Shown here: piece after piece, positions 25,783-34,764 of the stretch
Numbering within the stretch: the first letter of the stretch is position 1
Layout: each line of letters opens with the position of its first letter
Assembly (NCBI GenBank): GCA_964654995.1
Contig: CAZZKF010000023.1
Span: forward strand, 1 to 36,358
Source: CAZZKF01 sp964654995
Lineage (GTDB): Bacteria > Pseudomonadota > Alphaproteobacteria > CAZZKF01
Direction of reading: 5' to 3'
Length of the DNA stretch: 36,358 nt
Program-made: the position numbers and the translations under genes
The notes under the pieces: model-generated
Databases searched by the model: none
The model's input: the letters and a program-made list of their open reading frames with translations, nothing else
What the model was told of the DNA's origin: nothing

Positions 25783-26982
25783 CTAATTGCACCTGCTGAC
25801 CGGCGGGAGGTCGAAACGTGTGCAATAGGCGCCAAAGCGGCCCGCTTCCCGTTGGGCATCCAGCCCGAAGGCGGCCAGCGTGTAGCGGTGCGCTCCGTGC
25901 TTGTTGCGCGGGTTGTGCTTGAGGAAATCCTGCATGCGGGCCCGTGCCGGCGCTGACAGATCGCGACCCAGTCGGCCATAGAGACGGGCAACGGCGGCGA
26001 CCGGATCGGCCATGAAGTCGTCGTAATGGAGATCGACAAAAATCTTGCCCGCGGCTTCCAGCCGCTGCCGCTCAGCGATCGCCCGGGTCATTATGGCGGC
26101 CCACCGCCGGCTGACCTCGGCACCGATGGCGTGGGGCTCTACGCTGCGTGAAAAGGCGCCGCGCAGACATGAGATCAGGCTGGCCAGAGAGGCAATCACG
26201 TCCAGGGGCGGACGGTGGGTCATGACAACCCGTGCATCCGGGTAGACGGCGAACAGGGCGGCCAGCGCGCCGAGATGCGCTGGCGCCTTCAGAACCCAGC
26301 ACCTTTCGGGATCCCGGGCCTGAAGATGCTGAAGGAAGACGCGGTGATAGCGATAGGCCGGTGTCATGTCCTGGCTGTCCAGCCAGGCCTGATAGCCGGG
26401 CACCCGGTACATGGTCTCGAACTGGTTGGACAAAAAGCTGTGGGCGAGGATGGCAATGCATTCCTGGGGCAGGCGCGCGTCCAGCGGGTGAATGACCTTG
26501 AAGTCGGGGGCCAGACGATGAAGCCAGGCGAGGCGTCTGTCGGCTGTGGCAATGCGCGGATCGTTGCTCGCGGTCGCCGGCGCCGGTGGCGGGTACGGCA
26601 GCATCACCTCCCAGGTTTGCGGCACCCGATTGCCCGGGTCACAGGCCATCAGGTTGTGCAGCAGTGTGGTTCCGGTGCGCGGCAGGCCGATGATGAACAC
26701 CGGGGCGGCAATATTGTGCTCGGCGATTGCCGGATGGCGCCGGCGCTCGGCCTCGATCCAGAGGCGGTTTTCGAGCAGGCGTACCAGATCGTGGCGAGCG
26801 GCCAGGCGCCCGACAGGCGTGAGATCCGCCTCCTGCTCAAGCGCCGTGCACAGTCGGTTGAGCGCCTCTTCGAAGCCGCGATCATGGAAATCCAGGCCCT
26901 TGGCACGCCGGCGTGCAGCGGCCAGAAGAGCGTCTGGCTTGAGGGGCAGAAAACTGCGCAATGCGTTGTTGACAACCTGCAT
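25783..26982 (-). CDS. PAPS-dependent sulfotransferase family protein
   Basis: The protein has 399 residues from ATG 26982. It shows the 5'-phosphosulfate loop IGLPRTGTTLLHNLMA near residue 100 and the 3'-phosphate motif HRPPLDVIASLASL near 255, both typical of bacterial sulfotransferases that move sulfate from PAPS to a hydroxyl or amine. ATG 26982 has AGGGCGAGG upstream; ATG 27063 in the same frame adds 27 basic, proline-rich residues and has no ribosome site, so I prefer the shorter form. The acceptor is unknown. It converges on the CDP-alcohol phosphotransferase-like gene. Confidence 0.85.
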   Translation of the reverse strand: MQVVNNALRSFLPLKPDALLAAARRRAKGLDFHDRGFEEALNRLCTALEQEADLTPVGRLAARHDLVRLLENRLWIEAERRRHPAIAEHNIAAPVFIIGLPRTGTTLLHNLMACDPGNRVPQTWEVMLPYPPPAPATASNDPRIATADRRLAWLHRLAPDFKVIHPLDARLPQECIAILAHSFLSNQFETMYRVPGYQAWLDSQDMTPAYRYHRVFLQHLQARDPERCWVLKAPAHLGALAALFAVYPDARVVMTHRPPLDVIASLASLISCLRGAFSRSVEPHAIGAEVSRRWAAIMTRAIAERQRLEAAGKIFVDLHYDDFMADPVAAVARLYGRLGRDLSAPARARMQDFLKHNPRNKHGAHRYTLAAFGLDAQREAGRFGAYCTRFDLPPVSRCN

Positions 26983-27205
26983 GGCCCGGCCTCGCCCTGG
27001 CGGCGAACAGCTTTGAAAGCCCCTTCTGATAGGCGGACGTGTCTGCTCTGGCAAGCGATTCATGAGAGACACCGTGACGCCGCAAGGCCGATGATCCGGA
27101 GACGCAGCCCGGAACGGCGCGAAAGGCGTGATGGTTGCCGCTTGCGGCTGTAGTACCTACAGGCATTAGACTGGCTTCGTGAAGGGCCGGCATGAGGAGG
27201 ATCGA

Positions 27206-27649
27206 ATGGTCGAACCGCAAAATGTTGGCTCACCGGGGCCGGATGACGGTGCCGATGCCCCGCGCCGCCCGGTACACGATTGGGTGCGTAACAAACGCAG
27301 CTTCCTTCTGGCCTGGGGCATTCCCATCGTCATCTATGTCTCGCTCGGCTTTCTCGGGCTGCCGCCGGCGCTCACTGTTGCCTTGTGGGGCGGTGCGCTG
27401 GCGTGGATGGGCATGTCCTGCGTGCTCAACGCCCGGCGCTGCGGGCGGCTTCACTGCTACTTTACCGGGCCCTACATGCTGGCCCTGGCGGTCCTGGTGT
27501 TCGTCCACGGCTTCGGCATCGTGCCGCTGGGAGAGCGGGCGGATGTCTGGCTGAGCTATGCCTTCGTGATCGGTGTGCCGGTGCTGTGGCTGGTCCCGGA
27601 AATGATCTGGGGCAAATATGTCGGTGACAGGCCAGGCCGGGATCGCTGA
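27206..27649 (+). CDS. Small membrane protein with a CGRLHC motif, function unknown
   Basis: This 147-residue protein has a strong GAGGAGG ribosome site at ATG 27206. It contains four hydrophobic segments (about residues 34-52, 55-75, 90-108 and 115-135). Between the second and third is SCVLNARRCGRLHCYFTGPY, with three cysteines and a histidine close together, which could bind a metal. I do not recognise the function. It converges on the GGDEF-EAL gene with 20 bp between stops. Confidence 0.78.
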   Translation: MVEPQNVGSPGPDDGADAPRRPVHDWVRNKRSFLLAWGIPIVIYVSLGFLGLPPALTVALWGGALAWMGMSCVLNARRCGRLHCYFTGPYMLALAVLVFVHGFGIVPLGERADVWLSYAFVIGVPVLWLVPEMIWGKYVGDRPGRDR

Positions 27650-27669
27650 TCCCGACGGTGCCGCCGGCG

Positions 27670-30090
27670 TCAGGCGCGGCCGGGTTCCGACGCCGATGTG
27701 TCTTTTCCGGACACGGGCGCGGCCATCGGGGCGGACAGTCTGCCGCTTTCCAGTTCCGCCATCAGCTCGGTGACCGGCAGTGGCCGGCTGAAGACATAGC
27801 CCTGAACCAGATCACAACCGTAACCGGCGAGCCGGGCCACCGTTTCCTTGTCCTCGACGCCCTCGGCTGTCACCACCAGCCCAAGGTTGTGGGCGAGCTG
27901 GATGGTCGAGCGAACGATGACATCGTCTTCCGGGTTGTTGAGCATGTCGGTGATGAACGACTTGTCGATTTTCAGCTCATAGACCGGAAAGCGTTTCAGG
28001 TAGGTCATCGACGACTGTCCGGTGCCGAAATCGTCGATCGCCAGCTTGAGGCCGACGTAGCTGAGCTCGTTGAGCAGGCGCAGAGCGATATGTGGGTCCT
28101 GCATCAGGGCGCTTTCGGTGATCTCCAGGATGATTGCACCGGGATCCAGTTCATGATCTTCGAGGGCGCGGCAGATCATTTGCGGCAGATCGGAGGCGGT
28201 CAAGTCGCGGGCCGAGAGATTGACGCATACCGACAGGCCGAGGCCCATGTTGCGCCATGCCGCGCATTGTTCGATGGCCGCCAGCAGGGCCCAGCGGGTG
28301 ATCTTGCCGATATAGCCGGTCTGCTCGGCCAGCGGCACGAACTTGTCCGGCGGCATGAAGCCGTTGACCGGGTGACGCCAGCGGGCGAGGGCCTCGACGT
28401 GGGTCACCTGCCCCGACTTCAGGTCGATCTTGGGCTGGAAATACAGCTCGAATTCACCGCGCTCCAGGCCCTGGCGCAACTCGCCCATCAGCGACAGGTT
28501 TCGTTGGCTGTCGTCCTCGTCATGGCCGGTATAGAAAGCCGTGCGCTCGGCCGCGTCGCAGGCTTCGTGAAGCGCCAGTTCGGCTTTCTGCACCAGCTCC
28601 TTGGCGGCGCGGCCATGGGCCGGATAGCAGGAAATGCCGAGATGGACGCTGGCATCGACGCTGATGCCGTTGATGGTGAACGGCTGCTCGAAATCGCGAA
28701 CAATCCGGGCGGCCTCGAGCAGGGCCCGCTCGGCGCTGATTTCAGCCAGCATCAAGGCGAACACGTCATCGCCATGAACGGCAACGATATTGGTGCTCGG
28801 TTCTTCCTCGTCAGTGATCGCGCCGATGGTTTCGACCAGCGTCGACAGCCGGTCGGCGGCGGCGACGAACAGCTGATCTCCGAAATCATGTCCGAGGAGT
28901 TTGTTGATCTCATCAAGCTGGTCGATTCTGACGATGACAATGGCGAGGTCGCCGGCAGGCGAATCCACGCCGCGGATCACCCGGTCGACGTGGCGCTCGA
29001 AATACCAGCGATTGGGCAGGCCGGTCACTGCGTCATGGGCGGCCTGATAGGCGATTCGCTCCTCGCGTTCGGCGATACCGGCCATCATGGCGTTAAACGC
29101 ATCGACCAGTTGGCCCAGCTCGTGACCGGCGCGGGTGCGGACAGGTTCCAGATAGTTACCGCCCTGGATGCGGCGCGCCGCCTCCACCAGTTCGTGCACC
29201 GGCCGGATGATGCGCTGGGCGACAATCAACCCGCCGCCCATCACCGCCACCAGCCCGATCGAGGACAAGATCGTGATCCAAAGGTCCATGGGCTGGTAAA
29301 TCGCCTCGGTCTGCGGCATTGAATGCACCAGCGTCAGCGTGACGCGGGGCGTGCCCGGGAGAGCGGCGAGCGGTATGGCGGACACCAGGTAGCGGCTGCT
29401 GTCAATGTCTATCGAGAGCGGTTTGCCGGCATCCGTGGCGGTTCTTAAGCGATCAACGATGCCGGCGGCCAGCGACGCTTCGACGGTGCTGCTTACCGGC
29501 CTCCAGCCTGCCGCCTCATCTTCTGCTGCCAGCACGTAATCAAGATAGGAGGCGGCCATTTCATCCAGCCGCTGCAGTTGCCGTTCACTGAGTCTGAGGG
29601 CCAGAATCAGGCGGCTGTCGGCGGCTGCCGACACCGGAACCGCGGCAAAGCGATAGATGGCGTTGTCCCAGAAGGCCGTGAAGCCGGAGCCGACCCGGGA
29701 AAGTGAGGTCGCGGGGAAGGACTCGGCGGTGCCGGTGTTATCGGAATCAAAAAGTACCCGGCCATCATCGGTCACCAGCAGCAGGCGGTGATCCTTGCCC
29801 ATCCGCGACCGGATCAATTCGCGAAGGGCGGTTCGGGTTGGTTGGGAGCCTGCCAGCGTTTGTGTCACAAGGGAGTCGCGGGCAAGCGAGCGGGCGGTGA
29901 CCAGAAGCTGTCGATCCTGGCGCGCGAGCCGTGTGGCAATCGCCGTGGCGGCACGGTTCAGCTCGACGATGTCCTGATTTTCGTGGTTGCGCTTGACGAC
30001 GATGCGCGCGGCCAGGAAGGTGAAGAACTGCCCGGCCGCGAGCAGGCAGACGAAGAAGATGATCAGCTTGGCGCGCAATCCCCTGAACAT
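27670..30090 (-). CDS. Membrane GGDEF-EAL protein, probable c-di-GMP phosphodiesterase
   Basis: This 806-residue protein has a membrane segment (about 8-28), a periplasmic sensor region (about 30-270), a second membrane segment (about 272-292), a HAMP linker, a GGDEF domain (about 355-520) and an EAL domain (about 535-785). The GGDEF site reads HGDDV, so cyclase activity is unlikely. The EAL domain keeps EALARW, NLSA, LEITES, DDFGTG, KIDKSF, AEGVED and QGYVFS, the set expected for a working phosphodiesterase. The degenerate GGDEF part may still bind GTP as a regulator. The ATG at 30088-30090 is preceded by GGGCGGAC. It is divergent from the nitrilase gene across 345 bp. Confidence 0.9.
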   Translation of the reverse strand: MFRGLRAKLIIFFVCLLAAGQFFTFLAARIVVKRNHENQDIVELNRAATAIATRLARQDRQLLVTARSLARDSLVTQTLAGSQPTRTALRELIRSRMGKDHRLLLVTDDGRVLFDSDNTGTAESFPATSLSRVGSGFTAFWDNAIYRFAAVPVSAAADSRLILALRLSERQLQRLDEMAASYLDYVLAAEDEAAGWRPVSSTVEASLAAGIVDRLRTATDAGKPLSIDIDSSRYLVSAIPLAALPGTPRVTLTLVHSMPQTEAIYQPMDLWITILSSIGLVAVMGGGLIVAQRIIRPVHELVEAARRIQGGNYLEPVRTRAGHELGQLVDAFNAMMAGIAEREERIAYQAAHDAVTGLPNRWYFERHVDRVIRGVDSPAGDLAIVIVRIDQLDEINKLLGHDFGDQLFVAAADRLSTLVETIGAITDEEEPSTNIVAVHGDDVFALMLAEISAERALLEAARIVRDFEQPFTINGISVDASVHLGISCYPAHGRAAKELVQKAELALHEACDAAERTAFYTGHDEDDSQRNLSLMGELRQGLERGEFELYFQPKIDLKSGQVTHVEALARWRHPVNGFMPPDKFVPLAEQTGYIGKITRWALLAAIEQCAAWRNMGLGLSVCVNLSARDLTASDLPQMICRALEDHELDPGAIILEITESALMQDPHIALRLLNELSYVGLKLAIDDFGTGQSSMTYLKRFPVYELKIDKSFITDMLNNPEDDVIVRSTIQLAHNLGLVVTAEGVEDKETVARLAGYGCDLVQGYVFSRPLPVTELMAELESGRLSAPMAAPVSGKDTSASEPGRA

Positions 30091-30435
30091 CTGCTGGTTG
30101 TCCGCCCTTCTGGCGCCCCGTTCCCTGGATCTGCCGCGTCGGCACCCGAGGGATCCCGGCGCCGGTGAATCGGCGGTTGGATCCCACGGCCGGTTTCTGG
30201 CTGTGGCCTTCTCGCGGCAACCCGCCGTGCGATCCGATCTTCAGACCCGCCGACAACAGGCCGTCGGCATGCTCCCCATCGCTGTATGGGGGCAGTCAAT
30301 TACAACTCGATTCGGGTAAATTTCCGATTAATGGAACCGGCACGCTTGACGGCACAGAAGGGGCGGCGATTGACAGGGCTCGCGCCGACGGTCAACGTAA
30401 AATCCAGCTCGTATCGGGGCAGGGAGTCGAGAACA
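30091..30435. other. Intergenic region, no gene seen
   Basis: This 345-bp stretch separates the divergent GGDEF-EAL and nitrilase starts. I see no convincing gene, RNA or palindrome. A TTGACA at 30370 could be a -35 box for the nitrilase gene, but no -10 box fits at normal spacing. Confidence 0.5.
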
Positions 30436-31395
30436 ATGGTGAAATTCCACGCCGCCGTGGTGCAGGCGGGGCCGGTTCCGTTCGATGTGCCGGCGACGCT
30501 GGCCAAGATGGAGGTGCTGGCCGGGCAGGCGGCGGATGCCGGCGCCCGGCTGACGGTGTTTCCCGAGGCCTTCGTCTCGGCCTATCCCAAGGGGCTCGAT
30601 TTCGGCGCCCGGCTGGGCTCGCGCACACCCCGGGGACGCGAGGATTTCCGCCGCTACTGGGCCAGCGCCATCGATGTGCCGAGCGCCGAGACCGAGGCCA
30701 TCGGCAAGATCGCCGCCCGGCACGGCATGATGCTGGTGGTCGGCGTGATCGAGCGCGACCGCGGCACGCTCTATTGCACGGCGCTGTTTTTCGCTGCCGA
30801 CGGCACGCTCTTGGGCAAGCATCGAAAACTCATGCCGACGGCGCTCGAGCGACTGGTCTGGGGGTTCGGCGACGGCTCGACGCTGCCGGTGTTCGACACC
30901 GATCTCGGGCGTCTCGGCGCGGTGATCTGCTGGGAAAATCACATGCCGCTGCTGCGTGCCGCAATGTACATGAAGGGCATCGAGCTGTACTGCGCGCCGA
31001 CCGTGGATGACCGTGAATCCTGGCATCCCAGCATGCGCCATATCGCGCTGGAAGGGCGGTGCTTCGTGCTCAGTGCCTGCCAGTACATCACCCGCGGTGC
31101 CTTTCCCGACGATTATGCGGCGGTTCAGGGCGATGATCCGGACACGGTTCTGATCGGCGGCGGAAGCTGCATTGTCGATCCCTTCGGCAACGTGCTGGCG
31201 GGGCCCGATTATGCCGGTGAGTGTGTGCTGACGGCAGAAATCGACACCGACGAGATCATCCGCGGCAAGTACGACCTTGACGTTGCCGGTCATTACGCGC
31301 GGCCCGACATTTTCCGCCTTCATGTCAACGAGGCGGCGCAGCCGGCCGCGGTTTTCCACGATGGCGATGGTCCGTTCGGAGATGACAACGCCTGA
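30436..31395 (+). CDS. Nitrilase-superfamily enzyme (nitrilase branch)
   Basis: This 319-residue carbon-nitrogen hydrolase has the full Glu-Lys-Cys triad: Glu44 in PEAF, Lys131 in HRKLMPT and Cys165 in ICWENHMPLLR. The CWEN motif is the branch-1 nitrilase form, which turns nitriles into carboxylic acids and ammonia, rather than the amidase form. ATG 30436 has AGGGAG upstream. It ends 14 bp from the convergent ubiX-like gene. Beside a UbiX/UbiD pair, it may supply an aromatic or alkenyl acid for decarboxylation; this is inference from neighbourhood only. Confidence 0.9.
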   Translation: MVKFHAAVVQAGPVPFDVPATLAKMEVLAGQAADAGARLTVFPEAFVSAYPKGLDFGARLGSRTPRGREDFRRYWASAIDVPSAETEAIGKIAARHGMMLVVGVIERDRGTLYCTALFFAADGTLLGKHRKLMPTALERLVWGFGDGSTLPVFDTDLGRLGAVICWENHMPLLRAAMYMKGIELYCAPTVDDRESWHPSMRHIALEGRCFVLSACQYITRGAFPDDYAAVQGDDPDTVLIGGGSCIVDPFGNVLAGPDYAGECVLTAEIDTDEIIRGKYDLDVAGHYARPDIFRLHVNEAAQPAAVFHDGDGPFGDDNA

Positions 31396-31409
31396 GGTTC
31401 GGGCGAGCT

Positions 31410-31985
31410 TCAGATTTCGGCCTTTTTGGTGCCGGCCCAGCGCTTGACGATCCCGGCATCGAGCCCGAACAGATCGAGGATGCGGCCGACCGAATGATTG
31501 ACCAGGTCGTCGATGGTTTCGGGCTTGATGTAAAAGGCCGGCATCGGCGGGGCGATGATGGCGCCCATCTGGGCGGCCTCGTACATCAGCCGGCAGTGGC
31601 CAACGTGCAAGGGCGTTTCGCGCGGCATCAGCACCAGTTGCCGGCGCTCCTTGAGCACCACGTCGGCGGCCCGGATCAGCAGATTGTCGGCGTACGAATG
31701 AACGATCGCCGACAGGGTCTTCATCGAGCACGGCGCCACGATCATGCCTTGCGTCCTGAACGAGCCGCTGGCAATGCTGGCGCCGACATTGTTCAAAGCG
31801 TGGACTTCGTCGGCCAGGGCCTCGACGTCGCGGATCTGCCAGTCGGTTTCCAGCGCAATGTTCATGCGTGCCGCAGAGCTGACCACCAGATGAGTCTCGA
31901 CGTCGTCGAGATCGCGCAGAACTTCCAGCAGGCGAATGCCGTAAATCAGCCCGCTTGCCCCGGCCAGACCGACAATCAAACGCAT
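31410..31985 (-). CDS. ubiX: UbiX-family flavin prenyltransferase
   Basis: This 191-residue protein has the UbiX start RLIVGLAGASGLIYG, the VVSSAARMN segment, SFRTQGMIVAPCSMKTLSAI near residue 80, and the RETPLHVGHCRLM and PAFYIKPETIDDLVNHSVGRILDL motifs. It makes the prenylated FMN cofactor used by UbiD-type decarboxylases. A GAGGAGGG ribosome site precedes it. It lies 11 bp behind the TetR gene and opposite the UbiD-family gene, which needs this cofactor. It may be a dedicated paralog rather than the ubiquinone-biosynthesis copy, since no ubiquinone genes are nearby. Confidence 0.92.
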   Translation of the reverse strand: MRLIVGLAGASGLIYGIRLLEVLRDLDDVETHLVVSSAARMNIALETDWQIRDVEALADEVHALNNVGASIASGSFRTQGMIVAPCSMKTLSAIVHSYADNLLIRAADVVLKERRQLVLMPRETPLHVGHCRLMYEAAQMGAIIAPPMPAFYIKPETIDDLVNHSVGRILDLFGLDAGIVKRWAGTKKAEI

Positions 31986-31996
31986 GTATTCCCTCC

Positions 31997-32662
31997 TCAG
32001 CTCCGGCTGCCCCCCGGTTGCCGGCCCGGCGCTTCCGTGTAGGCGCCGACGAAATATTCAACTACGCCCGTCACCACCTTGCGGGTCTCATCGGCGTCCG
32101 GGGGCTCGGGCGCGATGCAGAACCGCTTGAACAGCCAGCGGTGCAGCAGCATGCCGGTGAAATAGTCGGCTGCCCGGGCGGCGTCGTCAATCCGGATGTG
32201 GCCGGAGTCGGCATGATCGCGCAGGAATTGCTCCAGCCCCTTGTAGGCCAGCGCCGGCCCATAGCGATAATAGATGCGTCCGACTTCCGGGAACCGGGCG
32301 GCCTCGGCGATGACCAGACGGGCAAGCTCGACATGGCGGCGCGACTGGACCAGCTCGAACAGGCGCGTGCCCAGCCGCATCAGCCCGGCGCGCAGGTCGA
32401 GCCCGGCCAGCTCGAGATCGCGCATCGATCCGGTGACTTCGCCGACGACCTTTTTCACCACCGCCTCGAACAGCTTCTCCTTGTTCTCGAAATGGGCATA
32501 GACGGTCGATTTCGAGCCGCCGACCCGCTCGACCAGCAGGTTGATGCTGGCGGCGCCGTAGCCGACTTCGAGAAACAGCTCGACCGCCGCCGAGAGAATC
32601 GCCGCGCGCTTGATGTCGCGGCGCCCGGTCCGATTCTGTGGCGACTTCGGGGTGGCACTCAT
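31997..32662 (-). CDS. TetR-family regulator of the UbiX/UbiD cluster
   Basis: This 221-residue regulator has an N-terminal TetR helix-turn-helix (about residues 18-65, with AAVELFLEVGYGAASINLLVERVGGSKSTVYAHFENKEKLFEAV split across helices) and an all-helical ligand domain with an AefR-like C-terminal part. It is co-oriented with ubiX (11 bp apart) and divergent from the UbiD-family gene. A matching palindrome at 32985-33005 lies in the shared upstream region. It most likely represses both directions until an acid or phenolic effector binds. The ribosome site is weak (GAGCGG). Confidence 0.92.
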   Translation of the reverse strand: MSATPKSPQNRTGRRDIKRAAILSAAVELFLEVGYGAASINLLVERVGGSKSTVYAHFENKEKLFEAVVKKVVGEVTGSMRDLELAGLDLRAGLMRLGTRLFELVQSRRHVELARLVIAEAARFPEVGRIYYRYGPALAYKGLEQFLRDHADSGHIRIDDAARAADYFTGMLLHRWLFKRFCIAPEPPDADETRKVVTGVVEYFVGAYTEAPGRQPGGSRS

Positions 32663-32714
32663 GACCGCTCACGCAAGCGGACAACGTGCGGGGCCCGGCC
32701 GGCGCCGGGGCGCT

Positions 32715-32924
32715 GTCGGGCCTTGCCGCCGGCGGCAGGCCTGTTCGTCCTGGCGTTGTCGGTCATCGGNNNNNNNNNNNNNNNNNNNNNNNNNNNNNNN
32801 NNNNNNNNNNNNNNNNNNNNNNNNNNNNNNNNNNNNNNNNNNNNNNNNNNNNNNNNNNNNNNNNNNNNNGTCGGGCCTTGCCGCCGGCGGCAGGCCTGTT
32901 CGTCCTGGCGTTGTCGGTCATCGG
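32715..32924. other. Second scaffold gap (100 N) flanked by identical 55-bp ends
   Basis: Bases 32715-32769 equal 32870-32924 and flank exactly 100 Ns (32770-32869). As with the first gap, this looks like two overlapping contig ends placed side by side. It lies in the tetR-ubiD intergenic region (32663-33151), so promoter spacing there is unreliable. I see no gene in that region. Confidence 0.9.
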
Positions 32925-32984
32925 CGGTTGCCTCCGGATGGCTGTCCCCCGGAGCCGGGACAGGCGTGAAAACATGGATTGAAA

Positions 32985-33005
32985 TGTACCATACGGTACG
33001 GTACA
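32985..33005. promoter_or_regulatory. Palindromic operator, probable TetR site
   Basis: TGTACC-N9-GGTACA is an inverted repeat with the inner sequence ATACGGTAC, giving overlapping GTAC/GGTAC half-sites. The style matches operators of the TetR family. It lies 146 bp upstream of the UbiD-family start and faces the divergent tetR-ubiX operon. Confidence 0.7.
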
Positions 33006-33084
33006 GTTAAAGGACAAGTCGGGTCCGTTGCGGCGGGCGCGACAAAAAAGCGACCAGGTTGGGTGAGTGAGGCTTCATGGGGGC

Positions 33085-33119
33085 GCGGGGCACGACCGGC
33101 AGCGCCGGTTGTGCCCCGC
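33085..33119 (+). other. Long hairpin in the leader of the UbiD-family gene
   Basis: GCGGGGCACGACCGGC (33085-33100) pairs with GCCGGTTGTGCCCCGC (33104-33119) across a 3-base loop: a 16-bp stem with one G-U pair. It ends 32 bases before the ATG, just upstream of the GAGGAG ribosome site. No T-run follows, so a simple terminator is unlikely. As DNA it is also a near-perfect palindrome. Confidence 0.6.
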
Positions 33120-33151
33120 CTGCCGCCCTCGGGTGAGGAGACAGACGAAGC

Positions 33152-34669
33152 ATGGCGGCGACGACATTCCGCGAATTCATCGACGCGCTCGAGGCCGACG
33201 GACAGTTGCTCAGGGTCGCCCCCGAGATCGATACGCTCGACGAGATCGGCGCGTTCATTGCCCGCGCCGACTATGAAGGCGTCGACAAGGCACTGCTGTT
33301 CGAGAACCCCAGGGGCTTCGACATTCCGGTGTTCGCCAACACGGTGGGCTCCAGCTATCGCCGGATCGCCGCCACGTTCGGTGTGCCGGAGGCGCAGGCG
33401 CTCCCGGGTGCCGCCAGGAAGATGGGCGAGATCATGGCGTCGGGCGGGATTGCGCCGGTGCGGGTCGAGGCCGAAGATGCGCCGTGCAAACAGATCGTGC
33501 TGACCGGCGAGGATGTCGATCTGTCGCGAATTCCGATCCTGCGCAACAACCCGGAGGACGGCACCGGCGCCAAGGACTTCCTGGAAGGCCGGTTCATTGG
33601 CAGCCTGGCCTGCTCGAAGCCGTCCGAGAGAGGCCACAATCTGTCCTACCACCGGTTCGAGGTGACCGGCAGGGATGTCGGCACGGTGTGGATCTTCCGC
33701 TACACCGGCGATGCCAAGTCGATGGAGGAGACCTGGAAGGCCAAGATCGACGACCCGTCGTCGACCTGGGATCCCGAGGCCGCCGAGGACTTTCCCATGG
33801 CCTATGTTCTGGGCCTGCCGCCGGCCTATATCCTGACCGGCGCCAATTCCGGCCTGCCCTATGGCTACGACGATTTTGCCTTCGTCGGCGGGCTCACCGG
33901 CGCGCCGGTCGAAATGGTGAAGTGCGAGACCATCGATGTCGACGTGCCGGCGCACGCCGAGATCGTCATCGAAGGCGTGTTCAAGCCGTTCGACTGGGGC
34001 ATTCAGGGCCGCTTCGCCTCGTTCAACGGGTTCTACGACGATCCCCGCCGGCGCCCGCGCTTTCATGTCACCGCGATTACCATGCGCAAGGATGCGATCT
34101 ATCAGCATGTGCATATCGGCCGGCCCTTGAATGAGTGCAACAACATCGCCGCCTTTTTCCGCGGCGTCAAAGTCTACCGCGATCTGAAGGCGGTGCTGCC
34201 CAATGTTCAGGACGTCTATGTCGATCCGGCCGCCGGCTGCGGCTTTACGGTTCATGTCTCGATCGACAAGAAACGCATCGGCGAGCCCAAGCTCGCCATG
34301 ATGCGGGCGTACACCACCCTGCAGGGCTTTGCCAAGCATGTGTTCGTCTATGACAAGGACATCGACATCCGCAACCCGCACGAGCGCGACTGGGCGCTGG
34401 CCCACCGCTTCATGGCCGATCGCGACCTGATGATCATCCCCAACGTGCTCGGCATGGCCATCGATCCGCTGGCCCAGGGCAAGCTCGGCGTCGTCTCCAG
34501 GATCGGCGCCTACGATGGCTACCCGGAGATTCCGCTCAACGTGCGTGCCTTCATGGGGGTGGATTGCACCGTGCCCCTGGGCCTCAAGGTCATGGACCGG
34601 GTGGTGCCCAGGCCCGAGCTCGAGGCCCGGGTTGACGAGATCTGGGCGGCGGTGAGCGCCGGCGTCTAG
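33152..34669 (+). CDS. UbiD-family prFMN-dependent decarboxylase
   Basis: This 505-residue protein has the UbiD layout: an N-terminal segment FREFIDALEADGQLLRV, a central FMN-binding barrel and the conserved AEIVIEG near residue 270 with the acidic active-site residues, followed by a C-terminal oligomerisation domain. The family decarboxylates, or in reverse carboxylates, aromatic and alpha,beta-unsaturated acids, using prenylated FMN from UbiX. The start is preceded by GAGGAG. It lies opposite tetR-ubiX behind a palindrome and a hairpin. The specific acid is unknown; its neighbours make ubiquinone synthesis unlikely and a catabolic role more likely. Confidence 0.92.
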   Translation: MAATTFREFIDALEADGQLLRVAPEIDTLDEIGAFIARADYEGVDKALLFENPRGFDIPVFANTVGSSYRRIAATFGVPEAQALPGAARKMGEIMASGGIAPVRVEAEDAPCKQIVLTGEDVDLSRIPILRNNPEDGTGAKDFLEGRFIGSLACSKPSERGHNLSYHRFEVTGRDVGTVWIFRYTGDAKSMEETWKAKIDDPSSTWDPEAAEDFPMAYVLGLPPAYILTGANSGLPYGYDDFAFVGGLTGAPVEMVKCETIDVDVPAHAEIVIEGVFKPFDWGIQGRFASFNGFYDDPRRRPRFHVTAITMRKDAIYQHVHIGRPLNECNNIAAFFRGVKVYRDLKAVLPNVQDVYVDPAAGCGFTVHVSIDKKRIGEPKLAMMRAYTTLQGFAKHVFVYDKDIDIRNPHERDWALAHRFMADRDLMIIPNVLGMAIDPLAQGKLGVVSRIGAYDGYPEIPLNVRAFMGVDCTVPLGLKVMDRVVPRPELEARVDEIWAAVSAGV

Positions 34670-34764
34670 GCAAAACCGATAGGCCGGGCAAACGGTCGGC
34701 CCGCCCCGGTGGGACCGGCCGACGATCGAGCCGACGTCTTTGGGCGCCGGTGCCACCGCTCCAC

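Noticed and set aside
34690..34730. Possible terminator after the UbiD-family gene
   Set aside because: Only short, imperfect stems are present and no T-run follows.
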